DNA of 64,000 nucleotides from Phycicoccus sp. HDW14 (GCF_011383005.1 NZ_CP049935.1:868001-932000), one strand, 5' to 3'; numbered from the stretch's first letter, positions 8,936 through 17,077 are shown. Made by a program: numbers and translations. Notes: generated by a model from the letters alone, not told the origin.

Positions 8936-9371
8936 GACGCTCCCTGATCTCACTCACGCGAGATGCCGGGACGACCTGCCCGGGCTGCCGCGGCACGGAC
9001 GGCTCGAGCGCCGGGGCCGCGTTGCGAGGCGGGTACAGGTTCTCCAGCCGGGCTCGCTGCTTGCTGATGTCCAGGACGCGGTCGACGGCGCCGAGATCCC
9101 CACGGGCCGCTTTCGCCCACAGGCCCTGCTGGAGCCGGTCGAGCCGGTCCAGCTCGAGCTGCTTCTTGGCTTCGTGCGCAGCGAGGTCTGCGTAGCCGGC
9201 CCCCAGGTCGTCAGGCACCCGCGCGCGCTCGAGAGCGCGGTGGTACGCCTTGCACGCCGACCCCTTGTTGGCGAAGCCGAGAGCAGTCGCGATCGCGTCG
9301 AACGCCATGCCGGAACGCCGCAGCTCGAGCACCTGCAGGTCCCGCTCGATGGAGTGGCCCTTGCCGGCCAT
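8901..9371 (-). CDS. Terminase small subunit
   Basis: 156 aa. ATG at 9371 behind GGAGG. Residues about 1-50 form a helix-turn-helix (ERDLQVLELRRSGMAFDAIA, then LGFANKGSACKAYHRALERA) that would bind the packaging site. The middle is a helical oligomerisation region (AAHEAKKQLELDRLDRLQQG) and the tail is Arg/Pro rich. It is directly upstream of and overlaps the large subunit gene, the standard pair. Confidence 0.85.
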   Translation of the reverse strand: MAGKGHSIERDLQVLELRRSGMAFDAIATALGFANKGSACKAYHRALERARVPDDLGAGYADLAAHEAKKQLELDRLDRLQQGLWAKAARGDLGAVDRVLDISKQRARLENLYPPRNAAPALEPSVPRQPGQVVPASRVSEIRERRAREASERSSG

Positions 9372-9396
9372 CGCCGCCTCCTCGCGTCCAGCGCCC

Positions 9397-10695
9397 TCAG
9401 ACGAAGCTGACGGCGCGACCGGTCGACTCGCGGACCGGCTTCTCGCCGGTGTGCTCCTGCCAGCGACGGCAGATCACGTCGACGTAGTGAGGGTCCAATT
9501 CCATCGACCGCGAGCGCCGGCGCGTTGCGTGTGCCGAGATCAGGAGCGAGCCCGAGCCGGCGAAGAGATCCAGCACCGTGCCTCCCTCGCCGGTGCTGTT
9601 GATGACCGCGCGAGACACGAGAGCAACAGGCTTCATCGTCGGGTGGATCCGCGACGCTGACGGCCGCGCATGCTCCCAGACCGTGTCCTGCGTGCGGCCG
9701 CCGTTCCACTGGTGCCCGGCACCGTCGCGCCAGCCGTACAGGATCGTCTCGTGGGCCGGGTCGTACAGCGGCGGAGCCTCGGGCTCGCCCTCGAGCTGCC
9801 AGCCGAAGAGGATCGTCTCGTGCCGCAGGTGGTAGTCGGAGTGGCCGAGGACGAACCGGTCCTTGACCCAGACGATCTGCTGGCGCATCTGCAGCGCAGC
9901 CGTTGCGAGCGCGCTGCGGAAGTTCGTCTCCAGCGGCCCCGACGGCCCGCACACGTAGAACGCGCCACCAGGGCGCAGCACGCGATGCATCTGCCGGAAC
10001 GCCGGCGCGAGCAGGTCAGCCTCGAGGCGGTCCGCCGTCAGGTCGTCGTTGGCGATGGTGAGCTTGTCCTTGGTGCCACCGGTGTAGGCGACTCCGTACG
10101 GCGGATCCGTCCACACCGAATCGACGGGCTCACCGCCGAGCAGGACGTCGACGTCGTCCCCGCTGGTGGCCGAGCCGCACATCACGCGGTGCGTGCCGTT
10201 GCCGAGCACCCACACATCGCCGAGGCGAGTGCGCGGCTTGGCCTTCGGCACCTCCGGCGCGTCGTCGACGTCCGTGAGCTGCGTCGGCGCCGGCGCCGCG
10301 GCCGCGAGGATCTCGTCGACCTCGTCCTGCGTGAACCCCGTGCCCGCGACGTCCGGCAGAGCGGCCAGCAGCTCGGCGAGCGCCGTCACGTCGTAGCCGG
10401 CTGCGTCGTTCGCCTTGTTGTCCACCGCGACGATCCGTCGCGCGTCGTCCTCGTCGACGTCGACGTACGTCGCCGCGACCATCGGCATCCCGAGCTCGCG
10501 AGCGGCCATGTAGGTGTGGTTGCCGGCGAGGACGGTCCCGTCGCGGCGGTTCACCACGAGCGGACGGTACTGACCGTTGCGCTCGAGCGACTCCTTGATG
10601 AGCGCAACCGCGCCGCGACGGGGGTTGCCGGGGTAGGGCTTCAGGTCCTCGATCGGGATGGCGAGCTCGGCCAGTGTGTCGAGGATCCGAGCCAC
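9397..10695 (-). CDS. ParB-nuclease domain fused to DNA (adenine/cytosine) methyltransferase
   Basis: 432 aa from GTG 10695. Residues 1-100 are a ParB/Srx-like domain (LKPYPGNPRRGAVALIKESL, GTVLAGNHTYMAARELGM). Residues about 150-430 are an amino-methyltransferase with the catalytic motif DPPYG first and the AdoMet motif LDLFAGSGSLLISA near the end, the order of the beta class. It also has IHPTMKPVALVSRAV. Such fusions are common in phages and modify phage or host DNA, often against restriction. No restriction endonuclease is adjacent, so this is an orphan enzyme. Target base and sequence cannot be told from the sequence. Confidence 0.9.
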   Translation of the reverse strand: MARILDTLAELAIPIEDLKPYPGNPRRGAVALIKESLERNGQYRPLVVNRRDGTVLAGNHTYMAARELGMPMVAATYVDVDEDDARRIVAVDNKANDAAGYDVTALAELLAALPDVAGTGFTQDEVDEILAAAAPAPTQLTDVDDAPEVPKAKPRTRLGDVWVLGNGTHRVMCGSATSGDDVDVLLGGEPVDSVWTDPPYGVAYTGGTKDKLTIANDDLTADRLEADLLAPAFRQMHRVLRPGGAFYVCGPSGPLETNFRSALATAALQMRQQIVWVKDRFVLGHSDYHLRHETILFGWQLEGEPEAPPLYDPAHETILYGWRDGAGHQWNGGRTQDTVWEHARPSASRIHPTMKPVALVSRAVINSTGEGGTVLDLFAGSGSLLISAHATRRRSRSMELDPHYVDVICRRWQEHTGEKPVRESTGRAVSFV

Positions 10696-10699
10696 AATC

Positions 10700-10957
10700 T
10701 CACCCCCACCAGTCGCGCGAAGGCGCAAGCCGCTCGATCGTGTTGCCGAGCGTTGCGCCGGCGCTGCGGTTGCAGCTGGCGTGCTCGATCCGGTCGGCCT
10801 TCGCCGCCGGGTCCACCGCGAGGTCCACCGAGTGCCCGAGGTCGAGATCCTGCCCTTGCAGCATGAGCTCTCCACAACGCGGACAGGGCTCTCCGAAAGC
10901 CATCGGGAGCAACTTGTCTCGGAGAGAACGGTGTTCGGCGCCGTACGGCCCGGCCAT
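10700..10957 (-). CDS. Small HNH endonuclease
   Basis: 85 aa, ATG behind GGAGG. It has paired Cys CPRCGELM, then DLDLGHSVDLA and EHASCNRSAGATLGN, the metal-binding skeleton of a compact HNH nuclease (His in GHS, His and Asn in HASCN). It lies upstream of the methyltransferase and terminase, where HNH proteins assist cos cleavage with terminase in many phages. That role is an inference from position. Confidence 0.8.
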   Translation of the reverse strand: MAGPYGAEHRSLRDKLLPMAFGEPCPRCGELMLQGQDLDLGHSVDLAVDPAAKADRIEHASCNRSAGATLGNTIERLAPSRDWWG

Positions 10958-11100
10958 AACGCCTCCAGCCTCGACCTAAGATCGTGGTGGCCGCCAGGTA
11001 TCCCGTGCTCCCACCAAGTTTCCCACCCGGGGAGAGAGATAAGCAGGGCGGAGGGGGTCGGGGGCCGCACAGGATTCGAGATTTTTCTGGGGCTCACGAC

Positions 11101-11128
11101 GAAGGCCCAGCCATCCGGCCGGGCCTTC
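11101..11128 (-). terminator. Hairpin in gap between phage genes
   Basis: Perfect 8-bp stem GAAGGCCC / GGGCCTTC with a 12-nt loop, located in the only sizeable non-coding stretch (10,958-11,194) of this part of the phage. On the minus strand it follows the gene ending at 11,195 and could end that transcript or slow it before the late genes; there is a short A/T-rich stretch after it (AAAAAT) on that strand. The remainder of the gap shows no gene. Confidence 0.5.
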
Positions 11129-11194
11129 GTGGACATAGTTCGTCCGCTGGCATTCACCCTAACACCGCGTCGAGGTGAGCACCAAGAGCCGCCG

Positions 11195-11617
11195 TCAGCG
11201 CGTGTCGGTGGCTGCGAGCGCCGCGACCTCTGCTTCGACCGCTGCAAGGAAGCCCGGTGCGACGGAGGTGCGGCACGCCCACTCAATCGACTCGACGTCG
11301 AAGTCGCTCCTCGCCTCGAACGAGAACGGCACCGCGTGCCGCGTGTCGAGCTGGTGGTTCTCGGTCAGGACCTCAAGCGCGGTGTCGGTTGGGACCGACT
11401 GGCCGGTGGTGCCAGCCCGGCGTGCGGCCTCGCGGAACGCGCTGTGCAGCGAGCCGATCGGCACGCTGATGTAGCAGCGCCACTCCACCGCCTCCCGCCC
11501 GACCCCAACGTCGGGCCGGATCGAGCCCTGCACGACTTGCGAGGTGTTGAGGTTGAGGAGGCGGGCGACGATCTGTTCGAAGGCGCGACCGCTGGCCTGC
11601 ATCTGGTCGAGGTTCAC
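11195..11617 (-). CDS. Phage protein of unknown function
   Basis: 140 aa from GTG 11617, whose start overlaps the previous stop as GTGA. Mixed alpha/beta composition, with segments RAFEQIVARLLNLNTSQVVQ, GREAVEWRCYISVPIGS and VPFSFEARSDFDVESIEWAC. I do not recognise the family. It is the last gene before the hairpin at 11,101 and so probably ends the early or middle transcript. Confidence 0.75.
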   Translation of the reverse strand: MNLDQMQASGRAFEQIVARLLNLNTSQVVQGSIRPDVGVGREAVEWRCYISVPIGSLHSAFREAARRAGTTGQSVPTDTALEVLTENHQLDTRHAVPFSFEARSDFDVESIEWACRTSVAPGFLAAVEAEVAALAATDTR

Positions 11618-11901
11618 TGGATCACTGTCCCACCGCTCGAGGCCGGCGGCTGGGGCGTCGACGCAACCACGACGACGTCGACGCGCGCGTCGTCCCCGAA
11701 CTGCCGCCGCAGCCGGGTGACGACCCGGGCGATCGCCAACGGGTGGGAGTCGCCGCGGAGGAGGCGCTGCGCGCCCCACCGCTGGCCCGGGCCGTGGTTG
11801 ATCCGCGGGTCCTTCGTCAGGTCAGGGTCGAGGCGGACGGCGGCCGCGTGCAGCCGCTCGGCGAGGCGGGTCCGCCACAGGCTCGGGCTGGTTCGGTTCA
11901 C
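11614..11901 (-). CDS. Phage protein of unknown function
   Basis: 95 aa from GTG 11901 with AAGGAG upstream. Arg-rich N-terminus (SLWRTRLAERLHAAAVRLD) and a central DPRINHGPGQRW. It ends in a hydrophobic strand DARVDVVVVAS. No family recognised. It is coupled to the next gene by a GTGA overlap, and its leader is overlapped by the small gene at 11,822. Confidence 0.7.
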   Translation of the reverse strand: MNRTSPSLWRTRLAERLHAAAVRLDPDLTKDPRINHGPGQRWGAQRLLRGDSHPLAIARVVTRLRRQFGDDARVDVVVVASTPQPPASSGGTVIQ

Positions 11902-12004
11902 GAGGGTGCTCCTTGTGGTTGGGGTCCTTGCACTCGGCGGCGAGGACCGGGACGGGGTGGTGGTAGCCGAAGCGGCAGAACCAGTCGGCGTCGGGCTGTG
12001 GCAC
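11822..12004 (-). CDS. Small phage protein, possible zinc-binding
   Basis: 60 aa from GTG 12004. The first half (DADWFCRFGYHHPVPVLAAE, then CKDPNHKEHP) has a Cys/His arrangement that may bind metal. The second half is Arg/Pro rich and overlaps the next gene by 80 bp in a different frame, so the true end may be uncertain. Its start sits 4 nt after the preceding gene end, consistent with coupled translation. Confidence 0.5.
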   Translation of the reverse strand: MPQPDADWFCRFGYHHPVPVLAAECKDPNHKEHPREPNQPEPVADPPRRAAARGRRPPRP

Positions 12005-12008
12005 CGGG

Positions 12009-12254
12009 TCAGCGCCTCCCGCTCTGCGCGTCGAGCACGGCGCTCAGTGACCAGGCCGCGACGGTCGAGCGACCGACGCGGGCGCGGTGCACCGGCTCGA
12101 CGCCGCGGCGCTGGGCCCAGACGTAGAAGTACTCCACGCTGACGCCGACGCGGTGGGCCGCGGCGTCGGTCGTGACGATGTCCTCGGTCAGGCACTCGGT
12201 CTGGGTGGCCGGGCCGCCAAGGACCATGCCGTGAGGTGTCGGGTCGGTGGTCAT
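12009..12254 (-). CDS. Helix-turn-helix DNA-binding protein
   Basis: 81 aa. The sequence ATQTECLTEDIVTTDAAAHR, VGVSVEYFYVWAQRRGVEPV and VGRSTVAAWSLSAVLDAQ gives a winged-helix/excisionase-like fold: a helix, a turn with VGVS, and a recognition helix. Start ATG overlaps the previous stop (ATGA). It may regulate neighbouring genes or act as a recombination directionality factor. The latter is only a possibility because it is far from the integrase. Confidence 0.65.
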   Translation of the reverse strand: MTTDPTPHGMVLGGPATQTECLTEDIVTTDAAAHRVGVSVEYFYVWAQRRGVEPVHRARVGRSTVAAWSLSAVLDAQSGRR

Positions 12255-13306
12255 CGCAGCTGCCTCTCGAACGCATCGCTGATCTCGGTGATCGGCTTCA
12301 TGAACGCCTCCATCGACCAAGCCGGCCGCCGGCCGTTCTCGTCCCGGCAGCGCGGGTGATCGCAGCGGAGGACACCCCAGGTCTGATCCCACGGGAAGCC
12401 GACCGTGCCGCAGTGCGGGCAGGCCGCCGCCTCCCACGCCGGCCGCTGCGCGAGGTCGACCAGGCGGCACGACAGGTGCTGGCACTCGTCGGACCACGGG
12501 TCCTCGCACGTCGGGCCGGCCCACGGCTGGCCGGCGAACGGGTTGGCCCGCTGGCGCAGCACCACCGGCTTGTCCTCGTGCCCGGTCTGGGCGCGGGCCT
12601 CGGTGTGCCAGTGGCGGACGGTGCGCTCGACCTGACCCCACGACCGGCCGCGGTCCGGGCGGTCGGGGTCGACGAGGGGGCCGGCGACGAGCGGGTCGGT
12701 GGCGTCGTGCTCGAGCAGCAGCTCGACGAGGAGCGGCAGCCCGCGCAGGGCGGCCGGGCCGGCGATGTCCGAGGGCGTCGCGGACGACACCGTGGTGATC
12801 GTCTTGCGGATCGGCTGGCACGTCGGGTGGGTGCACGGCGCGAACGGGGGCAGCCCGTCTGGGCAGGGCGCGGTGATCCGAGGTCTCGAGGCGACGCCGC
12901 GGTACACGTGCAGCGGGCCGAGGTCGAGAGCGGTGCGCAGCAGCCGGTCGAAGCGGATGGCGCCCCGGTGGACCTCGTCGATCAGGTGGGCCGGCGCCGA
13001 CGCCCACGGTGCCGGCGACCCCTTCTGACTCTTGGCCTTGGGCACGTCAGGGTCGCGCGGCGCGCCGGTGCCCGGCAGGGTGATCGCAGCCAAACGGACC
13101 AGCAGCGCACGGTGAGCGATCTCCTCGTGGGTACACCGGGCCGGGCCGTCGGTCGGGCACCGGTGACCGGCCGGCACGTCCCGCGGGTCGTAGAACTCAT
13201 CGACCATCTGAGCCACGACCTGCGTCAGGGTCAGGGGCCCCAGCTGCTCACCCTTCCGAGACCTGGTCTGCTGCACCTTCGTCCTCGCTGTCTTCACCTT
13301 GGTCAC
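12251..13306 (-). CDS. Large phage protein with Cys/His pairs, unknown function
   Basis: 351 aa. The N-terminus is basic (MTKVKTARTKVQQTRSRKGE). It has several potential metal sites: HRCPTDGPARCTHEE, CPDGLPPFAPCTHPTCQ, CEDPWSDECQHLSC, CPHCGTVGFPWDQ and CDHPRCRDENG. The last three together look like zinc ribbons. Actinophage genomes carry proteins of this type in the replication-accessory region, but I cannot name the function. It overlaps both neighbours by 4 bp. Confidence 0.75.
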   Translation of the reverse strand: MTKVKTARTKVQQTRSRKGEQLGPLTLTQVVAQMVDEFYDPRDVPAGHRCPTDGPARCTHEEIAHRALLVRLAAITLPGTGAPRDPDVPKAKSQKGSPAPWASAPAHLIDEVHRGAIRFDRLLRTALDLGPLHVYRGVASRPRITAPCPDGLPPFAPCTHPTCQPIRKTITTVSSATPSDIAGPAALRGLPLLVELLLEHDATDPLVAGPLVDPDRPDRGRSWGQVERTVRHWHTEARAQTGHEDKPVVLRQRANPFAGQPWAGPTCEDPWSDECQHLSCRLVDLAQRPAWEAAACPHCGTVGFPWDQTWGVLRCDHPRCRDENGRRPAWSMEAFMKPITEISDAFERQLR

Positions 13307-14310
13307 TGGTCACCACCACGACGGCCACGAGCACCACGAGATCTCCGGGCAGGCTGAGGCTGGGCAGGGGGTGCTCCCGACCCAGTCCTGTCCTGACCCG
13401 GCCCGGCCCGTCCCGACCCGGCCCGGCGTCCACCCTCGGACCACGGTGGTCCCGGCGGCGCCCCGCCGAGCGGCTCGAGGGTCGCGCCTGCGGCTGCGGC
13501 ACCCTCGTAGGAGGTCGCGCCTGTGGCTGCGGAACCTCCCTGCTCGCCCGGGTGCGCGCCTGTGGCTGCGTCGGCCGGGGTCGAGGTCGCGCCTGTGGCT
13601 GCGGAACCTCTCGAACTCGTGGACTGGGTCTCGAACGGGTCGTTCGCGGCGGGCACCGCGTGACCGAGGAAGTCCTCGACCCTCTTGCGGCTGCCGGAGG
13701 CCTTCGAGAAGTAGGGCATGGGCGGGGGTGGGAGCAGGTGGGTCTCCTTCTCGGGTCGGGGCATGTGCTTGAAAGTCGAGTTGCACTTGTGGCAGCACCG
13801 CACGTAGGTCTCGAACGTGGCCGCGGTGCCGGGGTTGAGGTGGTCGTAGGTGGCGCCGCGCCCGGAGCGGGTGTCCTTCGAGCTGACGAGCACGACCCGG
13901 CAGTAGCGGCACTGGTCGCCGTCGCGCAGCAGCACCCGGGCGGTGAGCTCGGGGTTGCGGCGATCCTGGTCGCGCTGGCGGTCCCAGGCGACGTCCTCCT
14001 TGAGGCGGATGTGCCACAGGTCGTCGTCCTCGACGATGCGCCAGCGTCGAGTGCGGCCGCGGCCCTCGGCGGTCATGAGACCGGCCTCGACGGCTTGGCG
14101 CAGCAGCAGCTGGGCGCGGTCGCCGCCGATGAGCTCGGCGGTGCCGATGTCGACGACGTAGTCCGTCATGTAGCCGGCCGACATCGTGGCGCAGCGGGAC
14201 ACGAAGCCGAACACCTCGTTGGCCGAGCGAGCGTCGGCGCGATGGGTGCGCCGGATGGCCAGCACACGGATGTGCAGGCCGGACTTGTCGCTGGACTTGA
14301 GCCAGGGCAT
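13303..14310 (-). CDS. HNH protein with N-terminal winged-helix and repetitive tail
   Basis: 335 aa. Residues 1-100 look like a phage replication or winged-helix region (MPWLKSSDKSGLHIRVLAIR, ANEVFGFVSRCATMSAGYM, GMTAEGRG-like wing). Residues about 115-185 are an HNH nuclease: CRYCRVVLVSS, GATYDHLNPG, VRCCHKCNSTFKHM. The remaining tail is low complexity, with four imperfect copies of GSAATGATS. This architecture is known in actinophage replication regions near helicases. ATG 14310 is used. The tail repeats coincide with the DNA repeat at 13,480. Confidence 0.75.
   Translation of the reverse strand: MPWLKSSDKSGLHIRVLAIRRTHRADARSANEVFGFVSRCATMSAGYMTDYVVDIGTAELIGGDRAQLLLRQAVEAGLMTAEGRGRTRRWRIVEDDDLWHIRLKEDVAWDRQRDQDRRNPELTARVLLRDGDQCRYCRVVLVSSKDTRSGRGATYDHLNPGTAATFETYVRCCHKCNSTFKHMPRPEKETHLLPPPPMPYFSKASGSRKRVEDFLGHAVPAANDPFETQSTSSRGSAATGATSTPADAATGAHPGEQGGSAATGATSYEGAAAAGATLEPLGGAPPGPPWSEGGRRAGSGRAGPGQDRTGSGAPPAQPQPARRSRGARGRRGGDQ
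13480..13612. repeat. Four imperfect 27-bp repeats inside HNH gene
   Basis: Copies begin at about 13,480, 13,512, 13,552 and 13,584 with the shared core GGTCGCGCCTGTGGCTGCGG; spacing is 32, 40 and 32 bp. The repeat is in frame with the HNH protein (minus strand) and encodes SAATGATS-like units. The identical stretches at 13,512 and 13,584 suggest recent slippage or duplication. Confidence 0.8.
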
Positions 14311-14359
14311 TCGGTGGGGTGCTCCATCGAGTCGAGGGCGTTCGAGGCGGCTGGGGTGT

Positions 14360-14587
14360 CTAGGGCGGCGGGTGCACGTCGAAGAGCAGGGCCTCGAGCG
14401 GCGCGGCGATCGCGCGGCCGCGCTGCACGTCGACGTAGCCGTCGAGGCTGTCGGCGAGCGCCAGCCAGAGGTCGCGCACGTCGACGACGTCGGCGTCGAG
14501 CGCGGCCTGCTCGCGGAAGTACTTCGCCTCCCGCTCGAGGTCCGTCAGGGCGCGCTCACGGGCCCTCGGGGCGTCGGTGCTGGTCAT
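14360..14587 (-). CDS. Small helical phage protein
   Basis: 75 aa, predicted mostly helical and acidic (ERALTDLEREAKYFREQAAL, VRDLWLALADSLDGYVDV). No family recognised. Its start overlaps the stop of the preceding gene by 4 bp and it is followed by a short gap before the HNH gene. Confidence 0.65.
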   Translation of the reverse strand: MTSTDAPRARERALTDLEREAKYFREQAALDADVVDVRDLWLALADSLDGYVDVQRGRAIAAPLEALLFDVHPPP

Positions 14588-15180
14588 CGGCCGCCCGCTC
14601 GCCGTGTGGGCCCGTACGGGCTCTCTTGAGCGCGCAGGCCGTCCCTGACGGTGAGTCCCACGAAGTCGGCGTCGCCCGCTAGGCGGTTCGCGAGCGCCTC
14701 TGTGAAGGCATCGCGCTGCGCGGGGGTGACCGTGCAGGCCGATGCCGCGAGCGCCTCGGCAGCGAGGCGGTCGAACGGGCCCTCTGGCGGCTCGGGGGGC
14801 GGCTCGGTGAAGTGGAGCAGGTACTCACGGGCGAAGACGTCGTGAGCCTCGTCGAGGACCACGTAGTCGTAGGTTGCTCCGCGCCCAGGTCTCGCGGCGC
14901 GGCCGGCGTCGCGCATGACCTGCTCGAAGTACTCGTCGATCCGGCGACTGGTTTGGGCGGCGAGCTCGGCCCACCACAGCCGCAGGTACTCCTCGGTCGC
15001 CCACACGGCGTGCCGGTAGGAGCACGGGTAGCCGTCGCGGCCGTAGTACTCGCCTCCGGTGTCGACCTCGTGAGAGCCGTCGGCCGACCACGACGCAGCG
15101 TCGACCGATCCTTCCCAGTCGACGTAGTCGTCAAGGGTGGCGTCGATGTCGTCGAGGACCTCGTCCGTGCGGCCGGTCAC
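14584..15180 (-). CDS. Phage protein of unknown function
   Basis: 198 aa, acidic. Notable segments: DEVLDDIDATLDDYVDWEGS, GEYYGRDGYPCSYRHAVWAT, EEYLRLWWAELAAQTSRRID, and a putative acidic pair DYVVLDEAHDVFAREYLLHF. The latter resembles a helicase DEAH box by chance, but no other helicase motif is present. Coupled by 4-bp overlap on both sides. Confidence 0.7.
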   Translation of the reverse strand: MTGRTDEVLDDIDATLDDYVDWEGSVDAASWSADGSHEVDTGGEYYGRDGYPCSYRHAVWATEEYLRLWWAELAAQTSRRIDEYFEQVMRDAGRAARPGRGATYDYVVLDEAHDVFAREYLLHFTEPPPEPPEGPFDRLAAEALAASACTVTPAQRDAFTEALANRLAGDADFVGLTVRDGLRAQESPYGPTRRAGGR

Positions 15181-15398
15181 GCTGCACCGGCCTTCCGCCG
15201 GCGGCGAGCGCCAAGGTCAGCGACGGGGGCCGGCTCGGGCGGGGGCGGGAGGTGCCGCACGACGTCGGCAGCGAAGGACGGGCAGGCCTCGTGGCTGCAG
15301 TAGCAGACCGAGCCGGGGCAGTACCGGCCGTGGGCGGCCTTCGGGTCCTCCGCGCACGTCGGGCAGCCCTGGGCGGTCTGGGAGGCTGCGAGCGTCAC
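15177..15398 (-). CDS. Small zinc-finger phage protein
   Basis: 73 aa from GTG 15398 (GTGA overlap with the ASCH gene). Six cysteines occur within about 35 residues: CPTCAEDPK, GRYCPGSVCYCSHEAC, probably two zinc sites. The C-terminus is basic (RRRRKAG). It may bind nucleic acid; no family name can be given. Confidence 0.7.
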   Translation of the reverse strand: MTLAASQTAQGCPTCAEDPKAAHGRYCPGSVCYCSHEACPSFAADVVRHLPPPPEPAPVADLGARRRRKAGAA

Positions 15399-15808
15399 CG
15401 GCGGGCCTCCTCGAGGTAGCGCCACTCGATGCGGGTCACGTCGTCGGCGAGCTCGATGCCCTGGGGGTCGATGAAGTAGCGGCGCATGAACTCCATCGGC
15501 TCGAGGTCGGGGAACCCCTCGGCGACGAGCTCGGTCCAGATGACCTTCCCGGCCGGCGTGATCGTGTAGGGGCCCATGACCGCGGCCAGGGGCTCGCGGC
15601 GCACACTGATGACCTCGACGTCACACAGCCGGACGAGCGGCTCTCCCGGCTTTCGGCCCATGACCTTGCGGCACAGCGTGAGGCGGGTTCCGCGGGTGAG
15701 GATGCGACGACCGCGGCGGTCCTCCCACCACCCCTTGCGGCGGGTGACCGTCTTGGAGCGATTGAGCACAGCGGCCTCGGTGAACGCGACAGACATCAGC
15801 CTCGGCAT
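15395..15808 (-). CDS. ASCH-domain-like protein
   Basis: 137 aa. The motif AAVLNRSKTVTRRKGW with GTRLTLCRKVMG and VRLCDVEVISVRREPLA matches phage and host proteins annotated as ASCH domains, a PUA-like beta-barrel that binds RNA or modified nucleosides. The start MPRLMS at 15,808 overlaps the stop of a 16-codon mini-ORF as TGATG; MSVAF at 15,796 is an alternative. Lies among small regulatory genes. Confidence 0.75.
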   Translation of the reverse strand: MPRLMSVAFTEAAVLNRSKTVTRRKGWWEDRRGRRILTRGTRLTLCRKVMGRKPGEPLVRLCDVEVISVRREPLAAVMGPYTITPAGKVIWTELVAEGFPDLEPMEFMRRYFIDPQGIELADDVTRIEWRYLEEARR

Positions 15809-15858
15809 CAGCGATCACCGGCCGGCGGGACGCGGGGCGAGAAGGTCTCGTCGGCCAT
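15808..15858 (-). CDS. Possible 16-codon mini-gene between overlapping genes
   Basis: ATG 15858 to TGA 15808 encodes MADETFSPRVPPAGDR. Its start overlaps the upstream stop (TGATG) and its stop overlaps the ASCH start (TGATG), so ribosomes can re-initiate along the chain. It could be a genuine micro-peptide or merely a bridge that keeps translation coupled. Judged only from the overlaps. Confidence 0.3.
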   Translation of the reverse strand: MADETFSPRVPPAGDR

Positions 15859-16436
15859 CAGAGCTGAACGTCCTTGATAAGCCGCGGGCTCTTCGCGGTG
15901 ACCAACGTCGGGGCGATCTCCTCGTGCAGGCGGTGGTCGCCTGACAGCCGCTCGTCGACCACAACGGTGTCGAACACGTGGGCTCTCGCTCGCGTCGAGC
16001 GTGGCGGCATCACGACGATCTGGCCGATTGAGTGCTGGTCGCGGATCTCCTCGGCGCCGTTGCCGCGGAGGACCGTGAAGCAGCCAGCCGAGATGCTTGC
16101 CTCGGCCTCGGCGGTCAGCTCGTCGAGCAGCGGCTTCACGCGCGAGCTCAGAGCCACCATAAGGATCCTGCGACCCCTGACCATTTCCGCGAGGAGTGCC
16201 CCGAGGTCAGCGTGACCGGCGTCGAGGTACACGACGCGAGTCGCGCCGTTGTGTCCGTGGATCTTCCTCACGGAGTCGATCGACGGCCAGACGACGGTGG
16301 AGCGGTGCTCGCCGAGCCAGCGCACGACGGCGACGCCGTCGGAGAACTCGACTCCCTCGGCGACCACGCCGGTACCGGAGACGCCTGAGACGTCGCGATC
16401 GCGCTGCAGCTCGAAGCGGCGGCTGGTGCCCGTCAC
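15858..16436 (-). CDS. Conserved phage/actinobacterial protein of unknown function
   Basis: 192 aa. The N-terminal block FELQRDRDVSGVSGTGVVAE, GVEFSDGVAVVRWLGEHRST and VWPSIDSVRKIHGHNGATRV is a sequence pattern I recognise as widespread in actinophages, function unknown, probably a small beta barrel. The second half contains LVTAKSPRLIKDVQL at its end and a basic central helix. Overlaps the neighbouring metallopeptidase gene by 4 bp. Confidence 0.75.
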   Translation of the reverse strand: MTGTSRRFELQRDRDVSGVSGTGVVAEGVEFSDGVAVVRWLGEHRSTVVWPSIDSVRKIHGHNGATRVVYLDAGHADLGALLAEMVRGRRILMVALSSRVKPLLDELTAEAEASISAGCFTVLRGNGAEEIRDQHSIGQIVVMPPRSTRARAHVFDTVVVDERLSGDHRLHEEIAPTLVTAKSPRLIKDVQL

Positions 16437-17077
16437 TGGGGCGCTCCTGACGCGACGAAGGGGTCAGGCACGACGCGCAGACCCGGCGCGGCTCTCTCCC
16501 ACTCGGGGTCCTCGGCCGGCGGCTCGGAGATCTCCTCAGCGCCCGGCGCGGCCTCGGCCTCGGCCGACACCTTCTCGTCGGCGACGTCCTCGGCTGCGCT
16601 GTCGTCCGGGTCGTAGAAGTCGAGCGGCATCTGACCGGCGCCGGCCTTGACGAGGGCGGCGACGTCGGCCTTCCAGAGGCCGTTGCGCTTGATCACGCCG
16701 AGGAACTCCTCGACGTCGTGGCCGCGGGTGCGGCCGACCCACTCGCCGTCGTTGTTGCGCTCGACCGCGAGGTGCGAGAGCTCGTGGTCGACCAGGGCCT
16801 TCTTCTGCTCCGGCTTCATGCCCTCCCAGAGGTCCTTGGGGAACTCGAGGACGAACAGCGGGGCGCCGACCGAGCCGTCGTCGACAAGGAACTGGGTCAG
16901 GCCGGCGATCTTGCGGGCCTTGCCGAGGATGGCCCGGCCGCGGGTGACGGCGTGCACGTCGCGGAACACGTAGAGGATCTGCGCGTGCTTGAGGTCGTCG
17001 TGCTGCTTCACGTCCGCGATCAGGCGGTCCGCGATCGGCTTCACCTGGTCGGTGGCCCACTCCCACTCGACGCTCAC
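16433..17077 (-). CDS. Putative phage metallopeptidase
   Basis: 214 aa from GTG 17077 (GTGA overlap). It contains KKALVDHELSHLAVERN, an HExxH-like zinc site, preceded by FVLEFPKDLWEGMKPEQ, and an N-terminal ADRLIADVKQHDDLKHAQIL. This is the pattern of the phage metallopeptidase family seen in replication regions of actinophages. The acidic C-terminal 60 residues are low complexity. Substrate unknown. Confidence 0.75.
   Translation of the reverse strand: MSVEWEWATDQVKPIADRLIADVKQHDDLKHAQILYVFRDVHAVTRGRAILGKARKIAGLTQFLVDDGSVGAPLFVLEFPKDLWEGMKPEQKKALVDHELSHLAVERNNDGEWVGRTRGHDVEEFLGVIKRNGLWKADVAALVKAGAGQMPLDFYDPDDSAAEDVADEKVSAEAEAAPGAEEISEPPAEDPEWERAAPGLRVVPDPFVASGAPQ

Noticed and set aside
13480..13612. 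CRISPR-like repeats
   Set aside because: Only four imperfect units, in frame within a coding sequence, with spacers of 5-13 bp and no cas genes.
14584..15180. DEAH-box helicase
   Set aside because: The tetrapeptide DEAH occurs in VLDEAHDVF, but no Walker A, motif III or other helicase motif is present and the protein is only 198 aa.
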